A DNA stretch of 33,705 nt, taken from assembly GCA_947625265.1 (NCBI GenBank), contig CANQNM010000004.1, forward strand, positions 1-33,705. The letters are read 5' to 3'. Made by a program: the position numbers and the translations under genes. The DNA comes from an uncultured Clostridia bacterium. Lineage in GTDB: Bacteria > Bacillota > Clostridia > Oscillospirales > CAG-272. The notes under the pieces were generated by a model. The model was given only the letters and a program-made list of their open reading frames with translations, had not been told where the DNA came from and searched no databases. Shown one piece after another: positions 1-7,693 of this stretch; the stretch's first letter is position 1; each line of letters starts with the position of its first letter.

Positions 1-94
1 TCTTTTACACTTGTTGTGCTTTGTACTTTCTCTTGTTGTTCAATTTTCAAGGATCGTTCTCTTCCCTCGCGGTTCCCCGTTTGGGCGCTCCGGT
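1..94 (-). other. Probable rRNA operon leader running off the left edge
   Basis: Read on the minus strand, this segment follows a strong promoter and contains CTTGAAAATTGAACAAC (about positions 54-38). This resembles the conserved leader/spacer element found upstream of 16S or 23S rRNA in Firmicutes. No mature rRNA sequence is visible, so the rRNA itself would lie beyond the window. The assignment rests on this element and the promoter only. Confidence 0.6.
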
Positions 95-123
95 AGTATA
101 TCACTTCCCTCCCTTTTTGTCAA
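95..123 (-). promoter_or_regulatory. Strong sigma-A promoter, probably of an rRNA operon
   Basis: On the minus strand the -35 box TTGACA (123-118) and the -10 box TATACT (100-95) are 17 bp apart. An A/T-rich tract (about 124-160) lies upstream and resembles an UP element. The promoter fires leftward into the leader-like sequence and away from the DUF421 gene. Confidence 0.75.
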
Positions 124-244
124 CCCCCTTTTTTATTTTTTTTCAAGTTTTTTTGCATATTTTATTTTATGCTTCACACACTATTCTCACGGGCGATTTT
201 GTATTCTAAAAAGCGCCCTTTTTACCCGATTTTCTGAGGTTTTT

Positions 245-916
245 ATGATTTCCATCGCCTTTCGAACGGTTTTTATTTATATATTTTTGACATTTTTCAT
301 GCGCATTCTGGGCAAACGGCAGGTAGGACAGATGCAGTTAAGCGAACTTGTGACAGCGCTTCTGCTTTCGGAACTCGCCGCCTTTCCAATTGCCGATCAG
401 AATGTTCCGTTGGCCTTTGCGGTAATTCCTGTTCTGCTCATCGTCACCTGCGAAATCACTTCGACATGTCTGTGCGCGCTTTTTCCGAAGATGAAAAAAT
501 TGATCGAAGGCACGCCCGCGCTTTTGATCGTCAACGGCAAACTCAATCAAAAACAACTTTTTAAAAACCGTCTCTCCCCTGACGAACTTCTGGCCCAACT
601 GCGTTTGAAAGACGTTTCGGACCTCTCAAAAGTGGACTACGCCATTTTGGAACAGAACGGTCAGCTCTCGGTGATTCTCAAAGCCCCCAATCAGCCGCTT
701 ACCCCTTCCGATATGAACATCAACCCGAAAACCGAGGGGCTGACGCGGCCACTGATTATCTGCGGAAAGATTGATCGCTCCAATATGAAACGTCTCAATC
801 TGACAAAAGACTTGCTGCAAAAGCGTCTGGGCACGACGCCCATTAAAGATGTGCTCCTATACACCGTCAACGACGGGGGCGAATGTCGCTTGATCGTCAC
901 CGATAAGAATCTTTAA
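245..916 (+). CDS. DUF421 (YetF-type) membrane protein
   Basis: A 223-residue protein of the DUF421 family, the group that includes Bacillus subtilis YetF and YdfS. The N-terminal ~85 residues are hydrophobic with about three membrane segments (roughly 3-20, 35-52 and 56-78) and the family-like stretch ILGKRQVGQMQLSELV. A soluble DUF421 domain follows, with GTPALLIVNGKL and a C-terminal beta-rich part. The ATG at 245 follows a GAGG site; an in-frame ATG at 11 would add 78 residues overlapping the rRNA promoter region and is not used. The molecular function of the family is poorly defined, and homologues have been linked to spore membrane properties. The gene is followed by a DUF4363-type gene, a familiar arrangement in Clostridia. 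Confidence 0.85.
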   Translation: MISIAFRTVFIYIFLTFFMRILGKRQVGQMQLSELVTALLLSELAAFPIADQNVPLAFAVIPVLLIVTCEITSTCLCALFPKMKKLIEGTPALLIVNGKLNQKQLFKNRLSPDELLAQLRLKDVSDLSKVDYAILEQNGQLSVILKAPNQPLTPSDMNINPKTEGLTRPLIICGKIDRSNMKRLNLTKDLLQKRLGTTPIKDVLLYTVNDGGECRLIVTDKNL

Positions 917-947
917 TTTCAAAATTTAATTTCACGAAAGGAAGGGT

Positions 948-995
948 ATGGAAGATGAACTTAAAATTCAATACAACCCGCAGCACTCCAAATGA
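948..995 (+). CDS. Possible 15-codon coupling ORF before the DUF4363 gene
   Basis: ATG at 948 follows the purine-rich site AAAGGAAGGG (937-946) and opens a 15-codon frame, MEDELKIQYNPQHSK. It ends in TGA at 993-995, overlapping the ATG at 992 of the next gene as ATGA. The downstream gene has no ribosome binding site of its own, so ribosomes loaded here could restart on it. A second ATG at 955 could use the same site for an 18-codon frame ending at 1011. Whether the peptide is made or matters is unknown. Confidence 0.25.
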   Translation: MEDELKIQYNPQHSK

Positions 996-1405
996 AAAAA
1001 TTGCACGCTGAATTGTTTTCTTCGATTCTCCTGTTTTTTCTCATTCTGGGAGGATGTCTGTTCTTTTCTTTTCACGCGCGTACAAGCATCGAAGAACTGC
1101 GCACCATGGTCCTCTCTACGCCAACTGTCGAGGAATTCGAAAAATTGCGCACCGATCCTGCAAAAGTGGAGGAACTGAAAGATCAGACCGCACGCTTTGA
1201 AGAACAACTGAAAAAGGCAGGGAATCGCCTTGCCTTTTTCATCAACTATGAATATCTGCACCGCACGTATACTGCGGCGTCCGCTCTCTCCTCCGCCGTT
1301 TCAAGCGATGAAGACGCCGACTACGAAACCGCAAGAGAGGCGCTTTTAGAGGCGCTTCAAAGCGTGGAACGCTTGGAAACTCTTACGTGGGAACTGTTCC
1401 TTTGA
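992..1405 (+). CDS. DUF4363-type membrane-anchored protein
   Basis: A 137-residue protein with an uncleaved signal-anchor-like N-terminus (hydrophobic residues about 8-27, after a short basic start MKKLHAE). An acidic, helical extracytoplasmic domain follows, with repeated short heptad-like segments (EELRTMV, VEEFEKLR, VEELKDQTARFEEQLKK). This matches DUF4363 proteins, small anchored helical proteins commonly found beside DUF421 genes in Clostridia. Function is unknown; pairing suggests the two act together at the membrane. No Shine-Dalgarno sequence precedes the ATG, which overlaps the stop of a short upstream frame. The gene ends only 13 bp before the convergent DUF2344 gene, with no obvious terminator between. 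Confidence 0.7.
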   Translation: MKKLHAELFSSILLFFLILGGCLFFSFHARTSIEELRTMVLSTPTVEEFEKLRTDPAKVEELKDQTARFEEQLKKAGNRLAFFINYEYLHRTYTAASALSSAVSSDEDADYETAREALLEALQSVERLETLTWELFL

Positions 1406-1418
1406 TTCAGATCGTTGT

Positions 1419-2063
1419 TTAACGAAACGCCCTGCCGTTTGCGGCATACAATTCAAGGCGAAGAATGCTGTAGTATTCCACAGGCTTTCCCCTCTTTTTC
1501 TCAATGGCACGGACAAGCAATTCAGGGTTGACAAAATCGCCGCTATCCGCGCCCAGAAGCGCGTGAAAACGTGTTTTTTGTCCCTGACGTTCAATGGCGT
1601 ATCCTCCAATTTTCGGCCGAAGATCCAACATCACCGATCCTTTTTTGGAACGTTTTTCAATATACAGTTCTCCTTCAAGCGTCTTTTCCAGTTCTTCGGC
1701 AGAAATATCCGAAAACACAAAATCGTACTCCGCGCCCACAATTTCCTCAAAACTCATATCGGCAGGGTATATCTCGGTGATTTGAAGTTCTTTCGTCAGT
1801 TGTGCGTTGATCGCTTCCTTCAGTTTCTCCTCGTCGCACTCCTGCGTCAGTATGACGTCAAGGTACTCGCACCTGCTTTCAGCTCCCACGGGCAGCGGAA
1901 GAGAAAACACCATTTTGGGGTGGGGATTAAACCCCTCGGAATACTTCAAAGGAACTCTCGACCTTCCCATGGCGCCCTTCATCGTGCGCAGCAGATCCAG
2001 ATGGGATATAAACTTCAGTTTTCCAATTTTGAAAAATTTCATTCTGGTCTTCCCGGACACCAT
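1419..2063 (-). CDS. DUF2344 (TIGR03936) radical SAM-linked protein
   Basis: A 214-residue protein of the TIGR03936/DUF2344 family, which is always found next to or fused with a TIGR03960-type radical SAM protein. The diagnostic N-terminus is present: GKLKFISHLDLLRTMKGA, then YSEGFNPHPKMVFSLPLPVG and a SRCEYLDV strand. Start choice: the ATG at 2063 has a strong GGGAGGG site 8 bases upstream inside the preceding gene. The ATG at 2042 overlaps that gene's TGA as ATGA but would cut into the first strand. The 25-base overlap with the upstream gene implies coupled translation. Role unknown; an RNA- or ribosome-related modification has been suspected for the pair but is not established. Confidence 0.88.
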   Translation of the reverse strand: MVSGKTRMKFFKIGKLKFISHLDLLRTMKGAMGRSRVPLKYSEGFNPHPKMVFSLPLPVGAESRCEYLDVILTQECDEEKLKEAINAQLTKELQITEIYPADMSFEEIVGAEYDFVFSDISAEELEKTLEGELYIEKRSKKGSVMLDLRPKIGGYAIERQGQKTRFHALLGADSGDFVNPELLVRAIEKKRGKPVEYYSILRLELYAANGRAFR

Positions 2064-3892
2064 GTACAATTCCCTCCCATCTTCGACGCACCGCACCCGG
2101 CGCATCCCTCCTTGCAGTTACCGGTGGTTTCGGAGCGGTAGGCCTTATGCCGCTCAGAAAGGAGAAATCTTTTGTCAACGCCGCAGTCAATAATATCCCA
2201 CGGCAAAATCTCGTCTTCCCCGATCACGCGGTTGGCATAAAACCGAATATCCACCGAACAATCCTCAAAAGCCTTCATCCACTTATCAAAGTCGAAATAT
2301 TCCTCCCAAGCATCGAATTTCACACCCAGTTCATGGGCACGCAGCAATACCTTTGAGAGCCTTCTGTCGCCTTTCGCCAGAGCCGCTTCCACAAGACTGC
2401 CTCTCGCATCGTGCCATGTGTAGCGCACATGCTTATTCTTGATACAGGATTTTAAATGCGCCTGCTTTTTTTCCAGTGTTTCCATGTCGTCCTGCGCCTC
2501 CCATTGAAAAGGAGTAAAAGGTTTGGGAATGAAGCAGGACACGCTGACAGTAACAGTCGGCGCCATTCGGGGACGATTGGGATTTTGATAGTATGCCTCC
2601 ACCACACTCTCCGCCAATTTTGCGATTCCTTCGATATCCTCCATGGTTTCTGTGGGCAACCCGCACATAAAATAGAGTTTCACGGTATTTTTTCCGTAGT
2701 CAAACGCCACGTTGCAGGCTTTTAAAAGATCCTCTTCTGTGACGCATTTATTGATGGCATCCCGCAGTCTCTGCGTGCCAGCCTCCGGTGCGAAAGTGAG
2801 CCCGCTCTTGCGCACAGAGGAAATTCTTTCCATAAGTTCCTTTGTAAATGCATCCACACGCTGTGACGGCAGAGAAATCGAAACCTTTTCCTTTTCAGTC
2901 CAGGAAAGCAGTTTATCGGTGAGTTCAAAAAGTTGGGTATAGTCGGAAATACTGAGGCTTGTAAGGGAAATTTCGTCGTAACCAGTGTTTTCAAAAAGAA
3001 TTTTTGCCTGACGCGCCAACGTTTCCGAACTCTTTTCACGAACTGGGCGATAGATCATGCACGCCTGACAAAATCTGCATCCCCGGATACATCCCCGGAA
3101 GGTTTCCAGCATGATCCGATCGTGAACCGTCTCGATATAAGGAATAAGAGGTCTTGTGGGATAGTATACCCCGTCAAGATCCTTGACGATCCTTTTGCTG
3201 ATTTTCCGGGGGATATCGTCATATTTGGGTGTGACCGATGCAACCGTACCGTCCTCTTTGAAGGACCAGGTATACAAAGACGGAACATAAAATCCCGGAA
3301 TTTTTGCCGCCTCGTGCAGAAAATTTTCTTTCGAGAAGTTTTCTTCCTTCCTCATTTTTATATACAGTTTAGAAAATTCCGGAAGAGCCTCCTCTCCTTC
3401 TCCAATAGAGAAAACATCAAAGAAATCGGCCACCGGCTCGGGATTGTATGTCGCTGGCCCTCCCGCTATAAGAATGGGCCAATCTTCCCCTCTGTCGCAA
3501 CTTTTTGCGGGAATACCCGCCAGTTCCAACATATAAAGAACATTTGAAAACGCCTGTTCATACTGCAGAGTAAAAGCGACAATATCAAAGGACGTCAAAG
3601 GGTCCCCGCTTTCAAGCGCCCACAAGGGCATTTGTTCTTCACGCATTTTTTCCGCCATATCAGGCCAGGGTGCGTAGCACCGCTCGCACCAGACGTCCGG
3701 CTGCTCGTTGAGCACCCCGTAAAGAATCCGCATACCCAGGTTGCTCATTCCGATCTCGTAGGTGTCCGGAAAGCAAAACGCCCAACGGCAGTTCACACTG
3801 TTCTTGTCCTTCAGAATTTCCCCGTATTCCCCGCCGATGTATCTGCCGGGTTTGGAAACCTTCCTCAAAATTGCCTCTATTTTTTCATTCAT
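2039..3892 (-). CDS. TIGR03960-family B12-binding-like radical SAM protein
   Basis: A 617-residue radical SAM enzyme of unknown substrate. An N-terminal domain of about 200 residues resembles a B12-binding fold (FCFPDTYEIGMSNLGMRILY; ILIAGGPATYNPEP; IGEGEEALPEF). The radical SAM core carries Cys268, Cys272 and Cys275 in the order CxxxCxxC for a 4Fe-4S cluster. The C-terminus is Cys-rich (GNCKEGCAGCG, then CTWC), possibly holding a second metal site. The ATG at 3892 starts a family-like N-terminus (MNEKIEAILRKVSKPGRYIG) with AAAGGA about 15 bases upstream. The frame stays open to 4144, but that part overlaps the end of rarA and looks low-complexity and basic. It is co-transcribed with the overlapping DUF2344 partner. 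Confidence 0.88.
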   Translation of the reverse strand: MNEKIEAILRKVSKPGRYIGGEYGEILKDKNSVNCRWAFCFPDTYEIGMSNLGMRILYGVLNEQPDVWCERCYAPWPDMAEKMREEQMPLWALESGDPLTSFDIVAFTLQYEQAFSNVLYMLELAGIPAKSCDRGEDWPILIAGGPATYNPEPVADFFDVFSIGEGEEALPEFSKLYIKMRKEENFSKENFLHEAAKIPGFYVPSLYTWSFKEDGTVASVTPKYDDIPRKISKRIVKDLDGVYYPTRPLIPYIETVHDRIMLETFRGCIRGCRFCQACMIYRPVREKSSETLARQAKILFENTGYDEISLTSLSISDYTQLFELTDKLLSWTEKEKVSISLPSQRVDAFTKELMERISSVRKSGLTFAPEAGTQRLRDAINKCVTEEDLLKACNVAFDYGKNTVKLYFMCGLPTETMEDIEGIAKLAESVVEAYYQNPNRPRMAPTVTVSVSCFIPKPFTPFQWEAQDDMETLEKKQAHLKSCIKNKHVRYTWHDARGSLVEAALAKGDRRLSKVLLRAHELGVKFDAWEEYFDFDKWMKAFEDCSVDIRFYANRVIGEDEILPWDIIDCGVDKRFLLSERHKAYRSETTGNCKEGCAGCGASKMGGNCTWCPGRPE

Positions 3893-4101
3893 CGATTTTT
3901 GCGACCGTCCTTTCTGAGTTTCCAAAGTTTCAAGAGATTTTGGCGTTTTATCTCGCTCCTTCGCCTTTTGTGTGCTGGTATTGACATATCTTCGAAATCC
4001 TGCACGGTTTTTCAATCCGGCAGCCCTACAATCCGCCGCTGTTGGCATCTTCAACTTTACGGCGCCCTTTTCACGCAGTCTTTTTATGGGTCTTTTGTCG
4101 G

Positions 4102-5349
4102 TTATTTTTTGTTTTTCCCGCCGTTGCCCTTGACGGCGTCCCAATAGGCCTTGGCCAAACGTTCGGTTTTGTTTTCTCCGAAAACGTAGTATGTTCTTGT
4201 CTTCAGATCCTCCGGAAGATACTGCTGTACCACATAGTGATCAGGATAATCGTGCGGATATTTGTATCCTTCATATCCGTCGGAGGGCCGCATATAGGAA
4301 GGAATCGTCTGTCCCCTGCCCTCCAGAACATCCCTTTTCGCGGCATCATACGCAAGGTATGCGCTGTTGGATTTTGGACAAGTTGCAAGAAAAATCACGG
4401 CATTGGACAGTGGAAGTGTAGCCTCAGGCATCCCTACGCGCATCGCCGATTCCACGCAGGAAAGCGTCACCGTCGCCGCCAGCGGATAAGCAAGACCTAT
4501 ATCTTCGTTCGCCATCACCAGCAATCTCCTGCATGCTCCCTGAAGATCTCCCCCCTCAAGAATTTTGGCAAGGTAAAAAATCGAGGCGTCCGGGTCGGAA
4601 CCGCGAACCGACTTCTGAAGGCAGGAGAGCAAATCGTAATGCACCGTTCCGCTTTTATCGAAATTTCCCAGAACCTTTGGCGTAAGACCGTCCACAATTT
4701 CCTCAGTCAGTTCCTCTTCCGCCGTGTAAAAGGCGCTTTCAAGAATGTTCAGACTCCTGCGCACATCGCCCGCGCCGCATTGGGCAATTCGCAGGAGAAC
4801 TTCCTCCGAAACGCTTCGCCGCACGGACGCTTCACTGTTCAGTAAATCCATCCCGCGTTTCAAAACAGGAAGGATTTCCCTTGCATTTACCGCCCTGAAT
4901 TCAAAAATCATGGAGCGGGATATAATAGCGCTATATACGTATAGGTAGGGATTTTCGGTCGTCGAGGCGATCAGCGTGATCTGTCCGTTTTCGATATACT
5001 CCAGCAGTACCTGCTGCTGTTTTCTCGTGAAATACTGAATCTCATCAATATAAAGAAGAATTCCCTCCGTCCCAAATACCGACTCGCTTTTGGCGATAAC
5101 TTCTTTCACATCCGCAGTGGTAGCGGTGGTGGCATTCAGGCAGCAAAGTTCCATGCCCGACAGTTTCGCGATGATTCCTGCAAGCGTTGTCTTTCCTGTA
5201 CCGGGCGGTCCGTAAAAGATCATATTGGTGATATGGTTTTGCGACAGCACCCGCCGAATGGTTCCCTTTTCACCAAACAGGTGCTCCTGTCCCACCATTT
5301 CCGAGAGATTCTTCGGACGCAATCTGTCCGCAATGGGCCTGTTTGCCAT
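4102..5349 (-). CDS. rarA: Replication-associated recombination protein RarA (MgsA)
   Basis: A 415-residue AAA+ ATPase of the clamp-loader-like RarA/MgsA/WRNIP1 family, acting at stalled replication forks. Visible motifs: Walker A GPPGTGKTT (residues 47-55), Walker B LLYIDEI (97-103), sensor-1 region TLIASTTENP (about 124-133), and a sensor-2-type GDVRRSLNILE further on. The C-terminal half matches the family's tetramerisation region (PEATLPLSNAVIFLATCPKSN). Length is close to usual. The ATG follows AAAGGAG four bases upstream. First gene after the consensus promoter at 5490-5518, with a leader of about 130 nt. The radical SAM gene begins 209 bp after it, probably in the same transcript. Confidence 0.95.
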   Translation of the reverse strand: MANRPIADRLRPKNLSEMVGQEHLFGEKGTIRRVLSQNHITNMIFYGPPGTGKTTLAGIIAKLSGMELCCLNATTATTADVKEVIAKSESVFGTEGILLYIDEIQYFTRKQQQVLLEYIENGQITLIASTTENPYLYVYSAIISRSMIFEFRAVNAREILPVLKRGMDLLNSEASVRRSVSEEVLLRIAQCGAGDVRRSLNILESAFYTAEEELTEEIVDGLTPKVLGNFDKSGTVHYDLLSCLQKSVRGSDPDASIFYLAKILEGGDLQGACRRLLVMANEDIGLAYPLAATVTLSCVESAMRVGMPEATLPLSNAVIFLATCPKSNSAYLAYDAAKRDVLEGRGQTIPSYMRPSDGYEGYKYPHDYPDHYVVQQYLPEDLKTRTYYVFGENKTERLAKAYWDAVKGNGGKNKK

Positions 5350-5489
5350 AGTTCTCCTTTCCCCGCGTTCCTGTCACACGTACCTGTGGACGGCCGGCGG
5401 TTTTCTATGCCTCAACGTCGGAATTCTACCGCAGACGCGATGCATCCGCCAGGTCTTCCGTCGTCGATACGTCTGAACGTACCCAAGGC

Positions 5490-5518
5490 ATTATACCTCT
5501 ATTTTTTTACCGTGTCAA
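5490..5518 (-). promoter_or_regulatory. Consensus sigma-A promoter for rarA and downstream genes
   Basis: On the minus strand TTGACA (5518-5513) and TATAAT (5495-5490) are exactly 17 bp apart, a perfect match to the vegetative consensus. The predicted transcript has about 130 nt of leader before the rarA ATG. I see no convincing riboswitch or attenuator in that leader. Confidence 0.8.
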
Positions 5519-5530
5519 TGCCAAGTTAAA

Positions 5531-5866
5531 GTGAATCACGAATCAGATCTGTATAATGAAATAGGGGCCATCTCTTTTGACAAGATAAAAGTTTGCGGTA
5601 GGCAGTACTGCTCCAAACATTTACTGCTGCTTGCTATGATTAGAAAAGCCTTTGACAACAAAGACTAAAGGTCTTATGGTACTCTGACATGGAATGCAAG
5701 GGCAAAAACGGCATAACCGACTATATGAGGATATCTGCAAAACACAATTACTAAGAAGAAAAAATTACTTGAGAGTGGGTATGTGACAGACTATGACTGA
5801 TACACTTCCGCAGATATTTTTGCCGTGAAAGGTTTTAGCGGTTATAGGATCCCATCTTCTTCGTAA
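5531..5866 (+). other. Gene-poor stretch with a possible decayed reading frame
   Basis: No intact gene is recognisable between the rarA promoter and gap, apart from the doubtful small ORF at 5942-6130. In one plus-strand frame a 45-codon stretch from GTG 5531 (ending 5668) reads plausibly as protein (YNEIGAISFDKIKVCG). The same frame, after in-frame stops, resumes with LLESGYVTDYD and YTSADIFAVKGFSGYR up to 5866. This could be the relic of a lost gene or chance. No family is recognised and no repeat or transposon end is visible. Confidence 0.2.
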
Positions 5867-5941
5867 ATCCCCGGGAATTGTAAGAAACATCGGCGCCTCC
5901 TTCAACCTTTTCGCTCTCAATATGTTCACCGCCGATTTCCC

Positions 5942-6130
5942 TCAAAATTCAGCATGCGGATTGTCCAAGTAACGAAAAATACGCACCACACCGCCGCCAT
6001 TATACGATACCGTCGCTCTTTTTTCCACTTGCTTTACGGGTCCATCGGCAATTGATACAAAAATAACAAACCAAAAGACTGAAAAACCGGAAAAGAAGAG
6101 AAAACCGACGATTCTGAAAATTTTTTTCAA
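5942..6130 (-). CDS. Small putative membrane protein, TTG start (doubtful)
   Basis: A 62-codon frame with a hydrophobic N-terminal segment (about residues 5-27, FRIVGFLFFSGFSVFWFVIF) after MKK, then a short polar tail. It looks like a signal-anchor peptide. Against it: the start would be TTG with no ribosome binding site on this strand, no promoter is apparent, and no family is recognised. It lies divergent to gap and next to the gap promoter. It may be a real small membrane protein, a remnant of a longer gene, or spurious. Confidence 0.25.
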   Translation of the reverse strand: MKKIFRIVGFLFFSGFSVFWFVIFVSIADGPVKQVEKRATVSYNGGGVVRIFRYLDNPHAEF

Positions 6131-6136
6131 AAGGAC

Positions 6137-6165
6137 TTGTATATTATTTCAAAATGGTGTAAAAT
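6137..6165 (+). promoter_or_regulatory. Promoter of gap
   Basis: TTGTAT (6137-6142) and TAAAAT (6160-6165) are 17 bp apart, giving a leader of about 45 nt. The leader ends in the ribosome binding site GGAGG (6203-6207), 9 bases before the gap ATG. Confidence 0.7.
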
Positions 6166-6216
6166 GTACAGGAACGCGAATGTATTCAATTTAAATATTT
6201 TCGGAGGATTTTTATT

Positions 6217-7242
6217 ATGGCAAATGTAAGAGTTGCGATCAACGGCTTTGGCAGAATTGGCCGCTTGGCTTTCCGTCAGATGTTTGGCGCGAAGGGATAC
6301 ACCATTGTGGCGATCAACGATCTGACCAGTCCAACTATGCTTGCGCACCTGCTGAAGTATGACTCCGCGCAGGGCAGATACGCTCTGGGTGATACCGTTT
6401 CCGCCAATGACGAAGAGGGCACCATCACCGTTGCGGGCAAAACCATCAAAATCTACGCGGAAAAAGACGCACGGAACTGCCCTTGGAAGAAACTGAAGGT
6501 TGACGTGGTTCTGGAGTGTACCGGTTTTTATACCTCCAAGGAGAAATCTCAGGCGCACATCGACGCCGGCGCCAAGAAGGTTGTCATTTCCGCGCCCGCC
6601 GGCAAGGATCTGCCTACCATTGTATATTCGGTGAACGAACAGACGCTGACTCCCGCGGATACCATCATCTCCGCCGCTTCCTGCACCACCAACTGCCTGG
6701 CGCCCATGGCGAAAGCGCTCAATGATTACGCGCCCATTCAAAGCGGTATCATGACTACCGTTCACGCATATACCGGCGACCAGATGGTTCTGGACGGACC
6801 TCACAGAAAGGGCGATCTGAGAAGAGCCCGCGCCGCTGCCTGCTCCATCGTGCCCAATTCCACGGGCGCTGCTAAGGCCATCGGTCTGGTGATTCCCGAA
6901 CTGAACGGAAAACTCATCGGTTCTGCGCAGAGAGTTCCCACTCCCACAGGTTCCACCACCATTCTTGTTGCAGTCGTCAAAGGGAAGGACATCACCAAGG
7001 AAGGAATCAACGCTGCGATGAAAGCCGCCTCCTCCGAGTCCTTCGGTTACACTGAAGAGCAGTTGGTATCTGCCGATATCATCGGAATCACCTACGGTTC
7101 TCTCTTTGATGCTACCCAGACCATGGTCGCGAAGATCGACGAGGATACCTATCAGGTGCAGGTTGTCGCTTGGTATGACAACGAGAACTCCTACACCAGC
7201 CAGATGGTTCGCACCATCAAGTATTTTGCTGAACTTCAGTAA
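6217..7242 (+). CDS. gap: Glyceraldehyde-3-phosphate dehydrogenase, type I
   Basis: A 341-residue GAPDH catalysing NAD-dependent oxidative phosphorylation of glyceraldehyde 3-phosphate in glycolysis. The N-terminal Rossmann motif [13 protein letters not shown] is present, followed by NDL (residues 34-36), where the Asp fits NAD rather than NADP preference. The catalytic Cys156 lies in [13 protein letters not shown] and the base His183 in [10 protein letters not shown]. The C-terminal WYDNENSY signature is intact. Length is normal. It has its own promoter, a strong GGAGG site and a strong downstream terminator, so it is probably monocistronic. The usual glycolytic partners (pgk, tpiA) are not beside it. 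Confidence 0.98.
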   Translation: MANVRVAINGFGRIGRLAFRQMFGAKGYTIVAINDLTSPTMLAHLLKYDSAQGRYALGDTVSANDEEGTITVAGKTIKIYAEKDARNCPWKKLKVDVVLECTGFYTSKEKSQAHIDAGAKKVVISAPAGKDLPTIVYSVNEQTLTPADTIISAASCTTNCLAPMAKALNDYAPIQSGIMTTVHAYTGDQMVLDGPHRKGDLRRARAAACSIVPNSTGAAKAIGLVIPELNGKLIGSAQRVPTPTGSTTILVAVVKGKDITKEGINAAMKAASSESFGYTEEQLVSADIIGITYGSLFDATQTMVAKIDEDTYQVQVVAWYDNENSYTSQMVRTIKYFAELQ

Positions 7243-7349
7243 ATCGGAAATTCGGATCCGCTGATTTTCCCCTTTCTGCGCAAGAAACGCGGCGAAGAGC
7301 GAAAATGCGGCGCCGACAACGGCTTGACGTTTGCCGCATAAGGAATTTT

Positions 7350-7388
7350 AAAGAGGTGCATCGCCCTTTGGTGATGCACCTCTTTTGT
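7350..7388 (+). terminator. Rho-independent terminator of gap
   Basis: A 16-bp stem, AAAGAGGTGCATCGCC (7350-7365) with GGTGATGCACCTCTTT (7370-7385), contains one G-U pair and a CTTT loop. The T run begins in the right arm. It lies about 105 bp after the gap stop. Confidence 0.9.
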
Positions 7389-7693
7389 CTTCGAAATTTG
7401 CCCTGAAGGTTCCCTCATTGCCAACATCAAAACAAACGGAAATTTTTTGAAAGAACCGCGCCGACTGTATTTAAGAATGCTGTAAAACGACCGTTCCGCG
7501 CGGAAAACGCTTTCCTTCCGATCTTTGTTTTACCGCAGCGGCACATGTACTGCTGCGATTTGAAAAGACTTTGTACCGTTCTCTTAAATCCGTTTGGACT
7601 TTTGCCGTCCGGACGTTCAATTCAAAAGTTTTCCGACTTCTGAAAGGGCTTTGAAATGTCCAAGAGAATTGGGACACGTCCTACAAAAGTTTC
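7389..7693. other. Intergenic stretch without recognisable gene
   Basis: About 300 bp between the gap terminator and the end of the convergent leucine-rich-repeat gene. Only short weak inverted repeats are visible, for example ACTTTTG/CAAAAGT around 7597-7628. I see no gene, clear terminator for the minus-strand gene, or mobile-element remnant. Confidence 0.5.

Noticed and set aside
3893..4144. An 84-residue N-terminal extension of the TIGR03960 protein
   Set aside because: It is basic and low-complexity, overlaps the rarA 3' end, and lacks family similarity. ATG 3892 gives the family N-terminus.
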